Program-made: the position numbers and the translations under genes
Source: a virus
Virus record (IMG/VR): IMGVR_UViG_3300047202_000007
Span: 1 to 46,433 of that record
Length of the DNA stretch: 46,433 nt
Reading direction: 5' to 3' (one strand)
The notes under the pieces: model-generated
The model's input: the letters and a program-made list of their open reading frames with translations, nothing else
Told to the model about the DNA's origin: nothing
Database searches by the model: none
Shown here: in pieces, positions 1 to 8,935 of the stretch
Position numbering within the stretch: the first letter of the stretch is position 1
How the letters are laid out: every line of letters begins with the position of its first letter

Positions 1-25
1 CGATTGTATATATCAAGTTGAGTAT
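1..25. repeat. Left copy of 25-bp terminal direct repeat (circular overlap)
   Basis: These 25 bases are identical to positions 46409-46433. Joining the ends restores an open reading frame, so this is most simply the overlap left when a circular or circularly permuted genome was assembled. It lies inside the exonuclease gene and so is unlikely to be a biological terminal repeat. Confidence 0.93.
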
Positions 26-58
26 TGTTCTAAATGTTTTAATGTGTTGAAAGGATAA
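1..58 (+). CDS. 3' end of the exonuclease gene that begins at 45939
   Basis: Reading from base 2 in the frame set by the right-edge gene gives the last residues, ending CSKCFNVLKG and a TAA at 56-58. Bases 1-25 repeat the right end of the window, so the unique addition is ten codons and the whole protein is about 175 residues. A metallophosphoesterase gene starts 3 bases later. See the entry at 45939 for function. Confidence 0.85.
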   Translation, partial: DCIYQVEYCSKCFNVLKG

Positions 59-61
59 AAA

Positions 62-757
62 ATGGCAAGAGTGTTAGTTATCGGCGACCTGCATCTTCCT
101 TATAGTCGTAAAGGATATTTGCAGTTTTGTAAAGACATCTACAAGAAATATAATTGTAATACAACATTATTTATCGGAGACGTAGTTGACCTTCATTCAA
201 TTTCATTTCATCCAAAACATCCTGACCTGCCCAACGCATCAGAAGAATTAGCATTGGCAACACAGGAAGTAACAAAGTGGAAACACGCCTTTCCCAAAGC
301 AAGGATTTGTATTGGCAACCACGATGCTCGTCCACTTAGGCTGGCTCAAAGTGTCAATATACCTGAAAGTCTATTAAAGGACTTTAATGAGATTTGGGGA
401 ACACCAACTTGGAAGTGGGCGTGGGAGTGGATTATTGATGATGTGTGTTACATTCACGGCACGGACTGTGGTGGAGAATATCCTGCCTTTACTAAGATGC
501 GTAATACAGGTATGAGCCACGTCTTAGGCCACACACACGCTCAAGCGGGCATTAAGTGGCTTGCCAGTCCTAAGAGTAGGGTATTTGGTATGGACATCGG
601 GTGTGGCATAGACGATAACTCAATGGCGTTTGCTTATGCTAAGTTTGCCCGAAGAAGGTCTATCATCAGTTGTGGTGTTGTAATCAATGGTATCCCGTAT
701 CACGAAGTCTGCCCAATTGGACTTCACGAACGTTACCACGATTCAAGAAGCCTATAA
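62..757 (+). CDS. Calcineurin-like metallophosphoesterase
   Basis: A 231-residue protein with the ordered metal-binding motifs of the calcineurin-like phosphoesterase fold: GDLH (residues 8-11), GD (39-40), GNHD (85-88), an isolated histidine near 132, and GHTH (156-159). Such enzymes hydrolyse phosphomonoesters or phosphodiesters with two metal ions; the substrate cannot be read from sequence. The ATG follows AAAGGAT at good spacing and lies 3 bases after the stop of the junction-spanning exonuclease. It closes the rightward operon, which also carries an RNA ligase about 1.2 kb upstream across the junction, so a role in RNA or nucleotide end-processing is possible. Its 3' end overlaps the convergent holin-like gene by 6 bases. 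Confidence 0.88.
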   Translation: MARVLVIGDLHLPYSRKGYLQFCKDIYKKYNCNTTLFIGDVVDLHSISFHPKHPDLPNASEELALATQEVTKWKHAFPKARICIGNHDARPLRLAQSVNIPESLLKDFNEIWGTPTWKWAWEWIIDDVCYIHGTDCGGEYPAFTKMRNTGMSHVLGHTHAQAGIKWLASPKSRVFGMDIGCGIDDNSMAFAYAKFARRRSIISCGVVINGIPYHEVCPIGLHERYHDSRSL

Positions 758-943
758 AATTTTAGCTTTGATAATAAGAAAAATCAGCCCCACTGATTCT
801 GTTATAAGAGCAGTTAAAAGGGCTGCTGTTGCCACCCAATGATGCTGCAAATGATTTTTAAGGTTCTCAATTACAGTATCTAATTTAGTCTCAACACACA
901 CTAACCGTTCTTTAATGGTTGGGTCTTTACCTTTGCCACTCAT
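752..943 (-). CDS. Small coiled-coil plus transmembrane protein, candidate holin (XhlA-like layout)
   Basis: A 63-residue protein with a charged N-terminal helix with coiled-coil character (about 10-33), then one hydrophobic segment (about 36-58) and a short basic tail. This is the layout of XhlA/haemolysin-type phage membrane proteins that help lysis, and its place at the end of the late operon fits. A strong TAGGAG site precedes the ATG. No endolysin gene lies beside it. The holin call rests on architecture and position only. Confidence 0.5.
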   Translation of the reverse strand: MSGKGKDPTIKERLVCVETKLDTVIENLKNHLQHHWVATAALLTALITESVGLIFLIIKAKIL

Positions 944-986
944 CGAAGTTCTCCTATGTGGATTGTCTTGTTTCTCATCTTGTTAA

Positions 987-3900
987 TTATTTACTGGCTG
1001 ACAAATTAGCTTCTTTCAAGATTTCTCTGCGGGCTAATTCTTTAGCTGCTTCAATTTCCTCAGTTAATCGGGTAAGTTTCTGTTCCTGTGTAGCAGTTGC
1101 CCAACCTTCTTTATCAGAAAGTAATGTAACTCTATCAGCAATATGACCAGCAGCAAGCTCTTGATACTTCTTAAATCGCTCATCATTCAAATAAAATCGA
1201 CTTCCTATATTCCGTGAAACAGCAGGATTAGGAACTTTAGATTGTTTTAGAATCCTGCTCACGTCGTTGGGCAAATCAAGATATTTAGGTTTCACAGTAA
1301 TCTCAACATCTCGTTCACTTCTCTCAAACTTGGCCTGTTGTTCCCAATCGGCAATCTCTTTATATTGCTGAGTTAGTTTCTTCTGTTGGTTAGGGCCAAG
1401 TTCATCCCAATTCTTTCCATATTCAATCTGAGCCGCCTTCTCTTGGGCTTTCTGCATTGAAATAGAAGCAGCTTCGGGATAAATCTGAGCATTAGCTGAG
1501 AGAACATCAGCTACACCAGTTGACATAACCGTTCCCCAACCTGCATCCAAAGCTGCGTCAAACATATCCGAAGTAAACTGTGGAAGAACAGCTTTCAACA
1601 ATTCTCTTGCACCCAAAAACAAAGCTTTATCAACTTTTGTTTTGGTTAAAAGTTCACCTACTTTTGCAACAGGTTCTCCTGCAAGTCCCTTATGCATCTT
1701 GGCATATTCTTCCCAATCGGGAGTTTCCCAAATCTTCTCTCCTTGAAAATTACGGCCAGTAAAAACTTCAACACCTACGCCCAATAAAGCAGTTTCCCTT
1801 GACTTGGCATATTGTTCAAGTGTTCTTAGTCTTGGGGCTTCCTTCGTAACACCGGCCTGATTTCTATAATGACCTGTAATTAACCGAGCAAGACTTCGAT
1901 AAAATTGAGTATCACCACCACCTAAATCATAGTGAGCATCCCCAATTACAGTAGTCCCCCACTTAGTTGATGTTGGGTCATACGAAGAAGTAATCAATGG
2001 CGAACCATCTTTCTTTCTTGCCCATTCAAACTTCTTTGCAAGATACTGTCCCATAGTTGCTGTTAAAGCCGAAATCAAAAAGAGTTTTCCAATTTCGGTT
2101 GCAACTAAACCAGCAGCATACTTACGGCTGCCAACATTAGCAATAAGAGTATAAGGTCGCTTTACTCTTGAAGCGGTCATAGAAGGACTGAACAAAACAA
2201 AGTTAGCTGCCTGTTGTATGGCTATACCAGTTGCAGTTTTAGCCCTGAGAATTTTCATAAACGTATTGATAGTGTTGGCATAGTTTACTTTATACTTGTA
2301 AAGTTTATCTCCTGAAATTCCTTCTTTCTGCCAATGAGCAATTTGAGTATCCCACAATCCCTGCATAAACTGATTGCAAGAAACAATCATTGACCGTTCA
2401 GAAGCAAGATACCATCGTGCCATTCCTCTAACCGGCGTAAGAACAAGTTTCTTCAAGGGGGTCTTTTTTAAACCCACTGTTAGCAACTTCTGTAACACTG
2501 GACGACCATAAGCAAACTGTTCAGGAGCAAGTTCCTTTCCTGCCACAGTTGCAAAAGGAGCTTCGGAAAGAAAATTTACTCCGTGTTCTCTGGCGTCATT
2601 GTGATTGGGATTGGCCTTTGTTAAGTTAGAAATTCTCTCCGCAAACCCCTCACTAACATAAGACCGCAAAGCAGCATAACCACCTTTAACATATTTAATT
2701 GGATGTCTTGCAGCAAAAGAAGAAGCCTGTCTAAAGAACTGAACATCATAAGCAAATGGAAGTTTGAAAAACTGAACCCCCATTTTAACATAATCCCACG
2801 CATTAAATGGCTTCAAATCCTGTTGCTTATAATACATTTCAGCAGCAGTTTTTTTTCCTAACACATCTTGAAGATATTGAAATTGTGAATCTTGAAGTAT
2901 TTTACCATTACGCCAATCAACAATAGCTTCTCTCGTATTAACTATGTCAAAAGCGTCAGTATGAACATCAAGGTTTTTCTGGAAAAGTAGTTCCCACTCC
3001 TTACCCGACAACTCAGGAGGAGTAATCTCAGGAACATTAGCAGCTTCCTTCATCCCTGACAACGCAATCGTCTGAGCTTCTTCTGGTTTAGCACCGGCTT
3101 CAAGATTCCAGAACAGTAAATCTTTATACTGGCCTGCTTGTTTTGCTCTTAATTCTTTTAAGGCTGGTTCAGCAACGGTCTTTCGCAAATCCTGAACGCT
3201 ATCAAGTTGACCAGAAATCTTTTCTTGAATCATTTGAATGTCTGGTTCTTCCTCTGGAATTTCTTTTAAAATAAATTCTTTAATGGCTGATTCTTTATAG
3301 CCAAACATTTGACCAAGCTTCCGCCATTGCCCTTCAAAATCTTTTGTAGATTCCCCCCAAGCAACTCTAAAATAGCCTTCATCTTTCTCTATTCGTAAAT
3401 TAGGAAATCCTTTTTTCCCCTCTAATTTATTATAAATTTCTTGAGCAGAAGTTTCCTCTTTAAACTCAGCATCAAAATACCCCGCCTTTCGTTTTCCACC
3501 AATAGGAATAGCTATAACTGGCCCCGCATAAGTGTCAAATACTGGAGCATTTTTAGCTAATTCAGGATTTTCTAATTTTGCCCCCATTGATTCAATTGTT
3601 GGTTCAACTTCTTTTGCCCTTTTTATAACTTCGGTCAGAGGAACATCAGTTACTTTTTCAGCAACTCCCTTCAATGATAAAGCATCTAATTCTTTCTGGC
3701 CCTCAAGACCATACCTAAAATCTTCTCTCCTTCCTTCAACCTGTTTTGCTTTCTCAGCTATTGTAGCCGCTTCCTCACGCCCTACAAATCGTCCAGTTGA
3801 AGTAGTAAACCCTTCCTCTGCACCCCCCTCAGTCATTTCCCACACAGCTTGACTGGTTTTACTTTTTTGAATTTCCTCCATAAGAATAGTTGGATGTGTT

Positions 3901-4835
3901 AATCCCTCCAAAACAGTTCCATCCTTTAAACGGTAAGCAGCATTGGCAATAGTCTCTGGCCCAACGGGTTTAACTTCGGGAACTTCTTTTCTCCCCCCCA
4001 ATAATTCTAAAGCAGGAGCTATAAGTGCTTGAGTAACAATTTCAGTAGGCGTTCCTCCTTCTACAGCAGTAATACCACCCATAGCGGCTGACTGTGGAGC
4101 AGAGCGAGCCGCAAACCTACTGACCTTACTTAATATGCCCTCACCTGGGATAGATTTTTCCAACTCCTTGCCAAATGTTCCTGCCCCCCCAAATAATGCA
4201 TACATTCCTGCACCGTGTCCAGGCTTTCCACCACTTGCCTCATTTACTATTTCCCAATGAAAAATTTCAGGAGCACCAGCGAAAAGTTTTCTGGATAACA
4301 TTAACTGGCCAATAAATGCCCCTACTCCTGCTGTTACATCAATGCCGGTTTCTTTTACTTTTTGCCAAAGAGTTGAAGCAGTTTCAGGAGAAGGAACGGC
4401 AAACTTGGGCGTTAATTTATCTGCCTGATGCAATGTTCTTACTTTTGCAGTTTGCATCAATTCATTCATTTGACCAATTCTGGCCTTTAAAATAGCATCG
4501 CGTTTTTCTATTGGAATTTCATCTATTGGTATCCCTTCATAGGGGATAGACTTATAAGTTCCACTTACTTTCTGTTCTTGAATAATTTGAGTAGCATTTA
4601 TTAAATCAGATGTCTCTCCAAACATTCCACTTTTAGTTTGCACTGATGTTAAAAAATTAGCTACACCTTGATTCCACAATTGCTTAAAAAGTCGTCCAAT
4701 GGGCCCAGGTCTATCTTGACTATCTAAATGCTTCGCACCCAAGTCAGAAATATCAGTTTCGGTTGTAGCCCCTAAGTCAGATATATCGGAAGAAACTTCT
4801 GTTGCTCCTAAATCGGATAAGTCATATTTAACCAT
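987..4835 (-). CDS. Large internal virion / ejection protein with polyvalent-protein-type C-terminal region
   Basis: A 1282-residue protein, the largest in the genome, encoded late in the structural operon. The N terminus carries three tandem heptapeptides, D(L/I)SDLGA, at 5-11, 17-23 and 28-34. The C-terminal half contains stretches such as LFSPSMTASR and DPTSTKWGTTVIGDAHYDL, which from memory resemble the conserved end of large polyvalent or ejected proteins of podo-like phages. Several alanine/glycine-rich hydrophobic segments could insert into membranes. I see no lysozyme or transglycosylase motif. Likely packaged in the capsid and ejected with DNA (inference). The start overlaps the stop of the preceding gene and follows AAAGGAAA. 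Confidence 0.7.
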   Translation of the reverse strand: MVKYDLSDLGATEVSSDISDLGATTETDISDLGAKHLDSQDRPGPIGRLFKQLWNQGVANFLTSVQTKSGMFGETSDLINATQIIQEQKVSGTYKSIPYEGIPIDEIPIEKRDAILKARIGQMNELMQTAKVRTLHQADKLTPKFAVPSPETASTLWQKVKETGIDVTAGVGAFIGQLMLSRKLFAGAPEIFHWEIVNEASGGKPGHGAGMYALFGGAGTFGKELEKSIPGEGILSKVSRFAARSAPQSAAMGGITAVEGGTPTEIVTQALIAPALELLGGRKEVPEVKPVGPETIANAAYRLKDGTVLEGLTHPTILMEEIQKSKTSQAVWEMTEGGAEEGFTTSTGRFVGREEAATIAEKAKQVEGRREDFRYGLEGQKELDALSLKGVAEKVTDVPLTEVIKRAKEVEPTIESMGAKLENPELAKNAPVFDTYAGPVIAIPIGGKRKAGYFDAEFKEETSAQEIYNKLEGKKGFPNLRIEKDEGYFRVAWGESTKDFEGQWRKLGQMFGYKESAIKEFILKEIPEEEPDIQMIQEKISGQLDSVQDLRKTVAEPALKELRAKQAGQYKDLLFWNLEAGAKPEEAQTIALSGMKEAANVPEITPPELSGKEWELLFQKNLDVHTDAFDIVNTREAIVDWRNGKILQDSQFQYLQDVLGKKTAAEMYYKQQDLKPFNAWDYVKMGVQFFKLPFAYDVQFFRQASSFAARHPIKYVKGGYAALRSYVSEGFAERISNLTKANPNHNDAREHGVNFLSEAPFATVAGKELAPEQFAYGRPVLQKLLTVGLKKTPLKKLVLTPVRGMARWYLASERSMIVSCNQFMQGLWDTQIAHWQKEGISGDKLYKYKVNYANTINTFMKILRAKTATGIAIQQAANFVLFSPSMTASRVKRPYTLIANVGSRKYAAGLVATEIGKLFLISALTATMGQYLAKKFEWARKKDGSPLITSSYDPTSTKWGTTVIGDAHYDLGGGDTQFYRSLARLITGHYRNQAGVTKEAPRLRTLEQYAKSRETALLGVGVEVFTGRNFQGEKIWETPDWEEYAKMHKGLAGEPVAKVGELLTKTKVDKALFLGARELLKAVLPQFTSDMFDAALDAGWGTVMSTGVADVLSANAQIYPEAASISMQKAQEKAAQIEYGKNWDELGPNQQKKLTQQYKEIADWEQQAKFERSERDVEITVKPKYLDLPNDVSRILKQSKVPNPAVSRNIGSRFYLNDERFKKYQELAAGHIADRVTLLSDKEGWATATQEQKLTRLTEEIEAAKELARREILKEANLSASK

Positions 4836-5707
4836 TATATTCGTTTTCCTTTTGTTCGTTTAATAGCTTCATCAACTTTATCAGAAGGAACATTCCATAT
4901 TTTACCATCTTCGGCCTGTATTCTAACAACCTTAGCCACAGCCGGTAAAGAGGTTTTAGCGACAGTTGACACGGTTGTAAACTTACTGTCTATCTGCTTA
5001 ACAACACCAGGAAGTTGAGACTCTGCATCAGGGCCAAATTTAGAAATCAAATCATTTATTGCTTCACTCCTGTCAAGATATTTTCCAGTGTTAAGATTTG
5101 CAGTGATTTCACCAAGATTCTTTTGAACATAGGCTGGAGTAAATACAGATTCTCTTTTTCCTATTGTGGGGATATGAATTGGGTCATCAGATTCAGCGAG
5201 AAGTTTGTTTCTCAAAACCTGCTTTTCATTAGGAGTTAGTTTTTCCTCTTTCTTAATTATATTAAAATTATCTTGAAGTTTTTGATTCCAAGCAGTTATC
5301 TTAGAGGTTCTAATAATATGTTCTTGATAAGCCAGCTGTTGAAGAATTGGGTCGCCATCCTGCATCTTACCCTTCTCGTCAGCAACAAAGCCAGCATTAG
5401 CAAGGTCTTTGTGTAACTCCGCAATGGACATAGCTTTATAGGCATCCATTCGCTGTGAGATTTCTTCTTCCTGATTTACTTTGTCATCTTGAGCCGTAGG
5501 AACTGACCTGCTGAATAAATCCAACTGACCACCAGTTGTTGACGGATAATAAGTATCAGTTCGCCCACCCCCTTGTGGAACATCAATCATCCCACCTGGT
5601 CGCATAATATAACCTTGTCCTTCTGGAAGTGCAGACCCAGGAAGTCCCGTATCTTTTTGGAATGTTTCCTGAATAAAGGGGTCAGTTTGAGAATTATAAC
5701 GTGCCAT
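4835..5707 (-). CDS. Hypothetical structural or internal virion protein
   Basis: A 290-residue soluble protein with a Gly/Pro-rich N terminus (about 20-65) and a helical, charged middle. It shares one base with the start of the 1282-residue ejection-type protein, so the two are translationally coupled. That pairing suggests a second internal or ejected virion protein, but no family is recognised. The start follows TAGGAG. Confidence 0.6.
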   Translation of the reverse strand: MARYNSQTDPFIQETFQKDTGLPGSALPEGQGYIMRPGGMIDVPQGGGRTDTYYPSTTGGQLDLFSRSVPTAQDDKVNQEEEISQRMDAYKAMSIAELHKDLANAGFVADEKGKMQDGDPILQQLAYQEHIIRTSKITAWNQKLQDNFNIIKKEEKLTPNEKQVLRNKLLAESDDPIHIPTIGKRESVFTPAYVQKNLGEITANLNTGKYLDRSEAINDLISKFGPDAESQLPGVVKQIDSKFTTVSTVAKTSLPAVAKVVRIQAEDGKIWNVPSDKVDEAIKRTKGKRI

Positions 5708-5716
5708 ACCATACTC

Positions 5717-5833
5717 CTATTTAGTAGATATTTGCCTCGAACCTATTGTGTCAATTTCATAATACAACCCAAGTGTTTCTGCGATTGTTTTGGGTTTCGG
5801 TTCGTCTGATATACAATTTTCCTTTAAGCCCAA
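5717..5833 (-). CDS. Possible 38-residue small protein (TTG start)
   Basis: The gap between the fibre-like gene and the next structural gene holds an open frame of plausible composition, with KPKTIAETLGLYYEID in the middle. The only usable start in frame is a TTG overlapping the upstream stop, and it lacks a clear ribosome binding site. It may be real, or leader sequence for the next gene. Confidence 0.3.
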   Translation of the reverse strand: MGLKENCISDEPKPKTIAETLGLYYEIDTIGSRQISTK

Positions 5834-8190
5834 TAAGGTATATAAACTATTGTTCCATCTGATTTCTTTATAGGCATCCAACCAGCGTTTGCCGTCAATA
5901 AGTTAGCATCTTTCGCCACGATTGCAACTGTTCCCGTGCTGTTTGCTGTTATTGCGGTTGAGGTCTGATGATAAGCTGCGATGGAGTCGGTTGTAGCGGT
6001 AATGGTAGTTGACGCCAATATAGCCCCGACTACATCAAGGGCAACGGTCGGTGAAACTGTTGAACCAATACGAGTGTTTCCGGCGAGAATGTTATAACTG
6101 CCTGTATTCGGAGCATACAAATCATAGTTAGTATCACCGCCCGTTCCAGAGAAATATCCACCATAAACAGTAGATGTTCCTGCCGCCGAACCTACTCCGG
6201 CAAAATAACCGCCATAAGTATTTATTACAGCATCGCCAGTAGATATTGTAGGCCCGCCAGTTGACGTAAAAGCACCACCATAAACATTAAAAGTTTTTGT
6301 TCCTGTTCCGGTTATTGCGAGTGTATCCAAAAAACTTGCTACATATTGAGCACCATAGAAAGAAAAAGTAGAATTTTTAGTTGAATTTTCAGTTATAGTT
6401 CCGCCCAAACAAGTTACAAATGCTTTGCTCGCAACAAAAGTTAAGACTGGTGTTATTACTCCTGGCGTTCCATTTCCTGTTATGTTTATATCGCCACCGA
6501 TTGTAAAATCCGCGTAATCTAAAGTTAAAACTCTTACTCCGCTATTTTGGGCTGTTCCCGAAAAATCATAATTCCATATATAGGATTTCTTCAATAAAGC
6601 CCCTACGGCCAACACCGGCAATGCTGTTGAACCTGACCCGTTTATCGTTCTCGATATAAGATTCTGGTGTGTAGTAAATACAGAAGAATAAGAAAGAGCG
6701 TTAGTATCTCCATCAATCCAAATTCCTTGCTTGTCATCAGCAGCCATTGTATTGAGAAATTTGCCAACCATAGTTACATCATCGGTCGAAGTAAGTTGTT
6801 CAGCAGTTAATGTCCCAACTGTAAGCGTAAGATTATGCGAAGCGGAAGTATCACCCGCGTTAAGAACGGCATCTAAGGCATCGGGTGCTGTAGAAACTGT
6901 TTCCCACGACAATACCCCGCCGGTTGTGCATTGCAGAAATTGACTTGTAGAAGGCGGCATAGCAGTCGGTAAAGTATAAGTAGCATCTGCCGTCTGCGTT
7001 CCTGCCGTAAATAAAGTTGAGTAATTGTTTGCACCGGCAGACCACAGTTTCAATGAACCCGCAGTATTAGTTGCGGCGTCCACGCCTGAGATTAAACCAG
7101 TGAACGAGGGGGTATCAGCCACGCCAAGACCGAGCGATGTCCTGCCAGTGGCTACTACAAGACCAGTTGCCCCGCCGTCCCATTTTAATCGGTCGGTATA
7201 GGCGGTATCCCAATTTGCCGAGTTGTCCGTTATCGCGGACACTACACCGGCAGTGCCGAGGAGAAGGCCGGTTAAAGAATTTAATACTATGTTGCCATTT
7301 GTTGTAGTTCCAACTCCGGTAATAAGTGAAATGTCGCCACCCGCACCATCTTCCGATAGGCCCGAAGTTAAAATAATGTTGCCGCCCTTTTGTTGGGGGA
7401 AAAATGGAATTTGTGCATCATATTTTCCAGCCGTTAAGTTCAAACTATATCCCTGACCATCAACTCTATCGCCAGTAGATATTGTGTAATTTTGAGCGTT
7501 GGATTGAAAAGAAGTGTTATTAACCGCTAATTGAGTTCCTATGTGCCATACAGAAGCACTAAATTCTGTATCTGACGAATCCGTTATGTCCCTAACATAC
7601 AAAACGCCAGCTAAACCTTTAAGCAAAACCTGTCCCGTTAAATTTAACGAAGCAAACGTCGGACTCGCCCCCGTATGAATGTCCTGCGGCAAACTTAAAG
7701 TAATAGTTCCATCAGTATCATCAGTTACAGTAACTTGGTTGGATGTCCCCGCAATCCAACTTGCAAGATTGGCAACGGAAGCAAGTGCAGGAGTTCCATC
7801 AGTAGCAACTAATCTATTTGCAGTTAAACCACCTATGCCAGAGCCAGAACTAATTGTAAAAAATCCTTTGTCTCCGGTAGGGCCAGTTCCATAATAATAG
7901 TCATTGCCAGGAGCAGCATCATCAGCAACAAGAGCAATATCATTGATAGTCCTAAGCAAAGAAGAACTAAATGTCAGGGGAACTTCATAATCAGTTCCAG
8001 CAGCAGCCTCACCTACAACACCATCAGTGGCCTTCAACAATTCATCCATTGTATTTATAGTTAGACCACCAAACTCAGGAGAACTAACCGCAGTCAGAGG
8101 TTGAGAAGCAATCCATCGAGTTAGTTTATTGAGTTGCCTCTCAAGGTTGGGCCAATCCCCAGGAATTACATTTATTCTAAATGGAATCAT
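5824..8190 (-). CDS. Tail fibre / appendage-like structural protein
   Basis: A 788-residue protein of low-complexity beta-rich sequence dominated by Thr, Ser, Gly, Ala and Asn, typical of trimeric fibres. A helical N-terminal segment (about 12-30) may anchor it to the tail. Short repeats such as NLTG and TGTGT recur along a probable beta-helical shaft. It ends in a PIK...YIP motif that also ends the capsid-associated protein at 14036. Likely host-recognition appendage (inference). Starts with ATG in the structural operon. Confidence 0.65.
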   Translation of the reverse strand: MIPFRINVIPGDWPNLERQLNKLTRWIASQPLTAVSSPEFGGLTINTMDELLKATDGVVGEAAAGTDYEVPLTFSSSLLRTINDIALVADDAAPGNDYYYGTGPTGDKGFFTISSGSGIGGLTANRLVATDGTPALASVANLASWIAGTSNQVTVTDDTDGTITLSLPQDIHTGASPTFASLNLTGQVLLKGLAGVLYVRDITDSSDTEFSASVWHIGTQLAVNNTSFQSNAQNYTISTGDRVDGQGYSLNLTAGKYDAQIPFFPQQKGGNIILTSGLSEDGAGGDISLITGVGTTTNGNIVLNSLTGLLLGTAGVVSAITDNSANWDTAYTDRLKWDGGATGLVVATGRTSLGLGVADTPSFTGLISGVDAATNTAGSLKLWSAGANNYSTLFTAGTQTADATYTLPTAMPPSTSQFLQCTTGGVLSWETVSTAPDALDAVLNAGDTSASHNLTLTVGTLTAEQLTSTDDVTMVGKFLNTMAADDKQGIWIDGDTNALSYSSVFTTHQNLISRTINGSGSTALPVLAVGALLKKSYIWNYDFSGTAQNSGVRVLTLDYADFTIGGDINITGNGTPGVITPVLTFVASKAFVTCLGGTITENSTKNSTFSFYGAQYVASFLDTLAITGTGTKTFNVYGGAFTSTGGPTISTGDAVINTYGGYFAGVGSAAGTSTVYGGYFSGTGGDTNYDLYAPNTGSYNILAGNTRIGSTVSPTVALDVVGAILASTTITATTDSIAAYHQTSTAITANSTGTVAIVAKDANLLTANAGWMPIKKSDGTIVYIPYWA

Positions 8191-8201
8191 AATTAACCTT
8201 T

Positions 8202-8840
8202 TTATTTCTCCGGTGCACTGCGGTATCTGGCCTGTTCTTCGGCAAATGCTTTGCTCCAGTCGGGGGAAGATGACGTTCCTCCAGACTGTCCATATCTTGA
8301 TTGTATAAATTGAGAAATCTGTTGACCTTCCTGCTGCATCCTAATTAGTTTATATGGGTCAGCATATTGTGATTGACTTGGTTCTTGAAATCCGCCCATC
8401 ATTTGAGCCGTAGTAGTATAAGCTTGTTGCATTTGCATACCCCTTGCTTGTTGTGCAGCCGCAACAGCAGAAAGAGCAGACCCAAGTTTCTCATATCTAA
8501 TATCCTCGACTTCTTGAATTTGACCTTGTGCTTGGCGAGAATATCTTGAACGAACTCCAGCCGCAAGAGAACCAGAACTCATACCAGAACGAACTAATCC
8601 CGCTTGTCCAGACGCAATACCAGCTTTTTCAGCTTCGGCAATCCTTGTTCTTGCACCTGCCCCATACTCACCGCCAGTTTTATAAATATCAGCAATTTGT
8701 TGCAATTCAGGAGAAATAGGAGCAGCAGCCTCTTTTTGAGCAGCCCTCATTTCGTCAATCATTTGTTGATAACGCTCTAATGACCTACCTAAACCACCCT
8801 CAAAGCCAGTTGAACTTGGAGTATATTTTCCTTGTCCCAT
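8202..8840 (-). CDS. Hypothetical virion protein, Ala/Gln/Ser-rich, possible internal protein
   Basis: A 212-residue protein with a long alanine- and glutamine-rich helical middle (about 30-150) and a Gly/Ser-rich tail, with no cysteine. This composition is common in small internal or ejection proteins of podo-like phages, and the gene lies between the propeller and fibre genes. No family is certain. The ATG follows AAGGAAGG, which overlaps the end of a 30-codon frame upstream. Confidence 0.6.
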   Translation of the reverse strand: MGQGKYTPSSTGFEGGLGRSLERYQQMIDEMRAAQKEAAAPISPELQQIADIYKTGGEYGAGARTRIAEAEKAGIASGQAGLVRSGMSSGSLAAGVRSRYSRQAQGQIQEVEDIRYEKLGSALSAVAAAQQARGMQMQQAYTTTAQMMGGFQEPSQSQYADPYKLIRMQQEGQQISQFIQSRYGQSGGTSSSPDWSKAFAEEQARYRSAPEK

Positions 8841-8841
8841 A

Positions 8842-8934
8842 TTAACCTTCCTTTAGATAATTCATAAACTCGTCATAATTTCTTTCAAACATCCCTAAAT
8901 CCCAATGTCGCATATATTCTTGTTGATTATACAC
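8842..8934 (-). CDS. 30-residue small protein, GTG start
   Basis: An open frame fills nearly the whole gap between the propeller gene (stop at 8936) and the next gene. GTG is the start, 5 bases after AGAGGG. The product begins with YNQQEYMRHWDLG and ends NYLKEG: aromatic, charged and helical-looking. Fit to the gap, a good binding site and stop/start coupling on both sides support it; no family is known. Confidence 0.5.
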   Translation of the reverse strand: MYNQQEYMRHWDLGMFERNYDEFMNYLKEG

Positions 8935-8935
8935 A

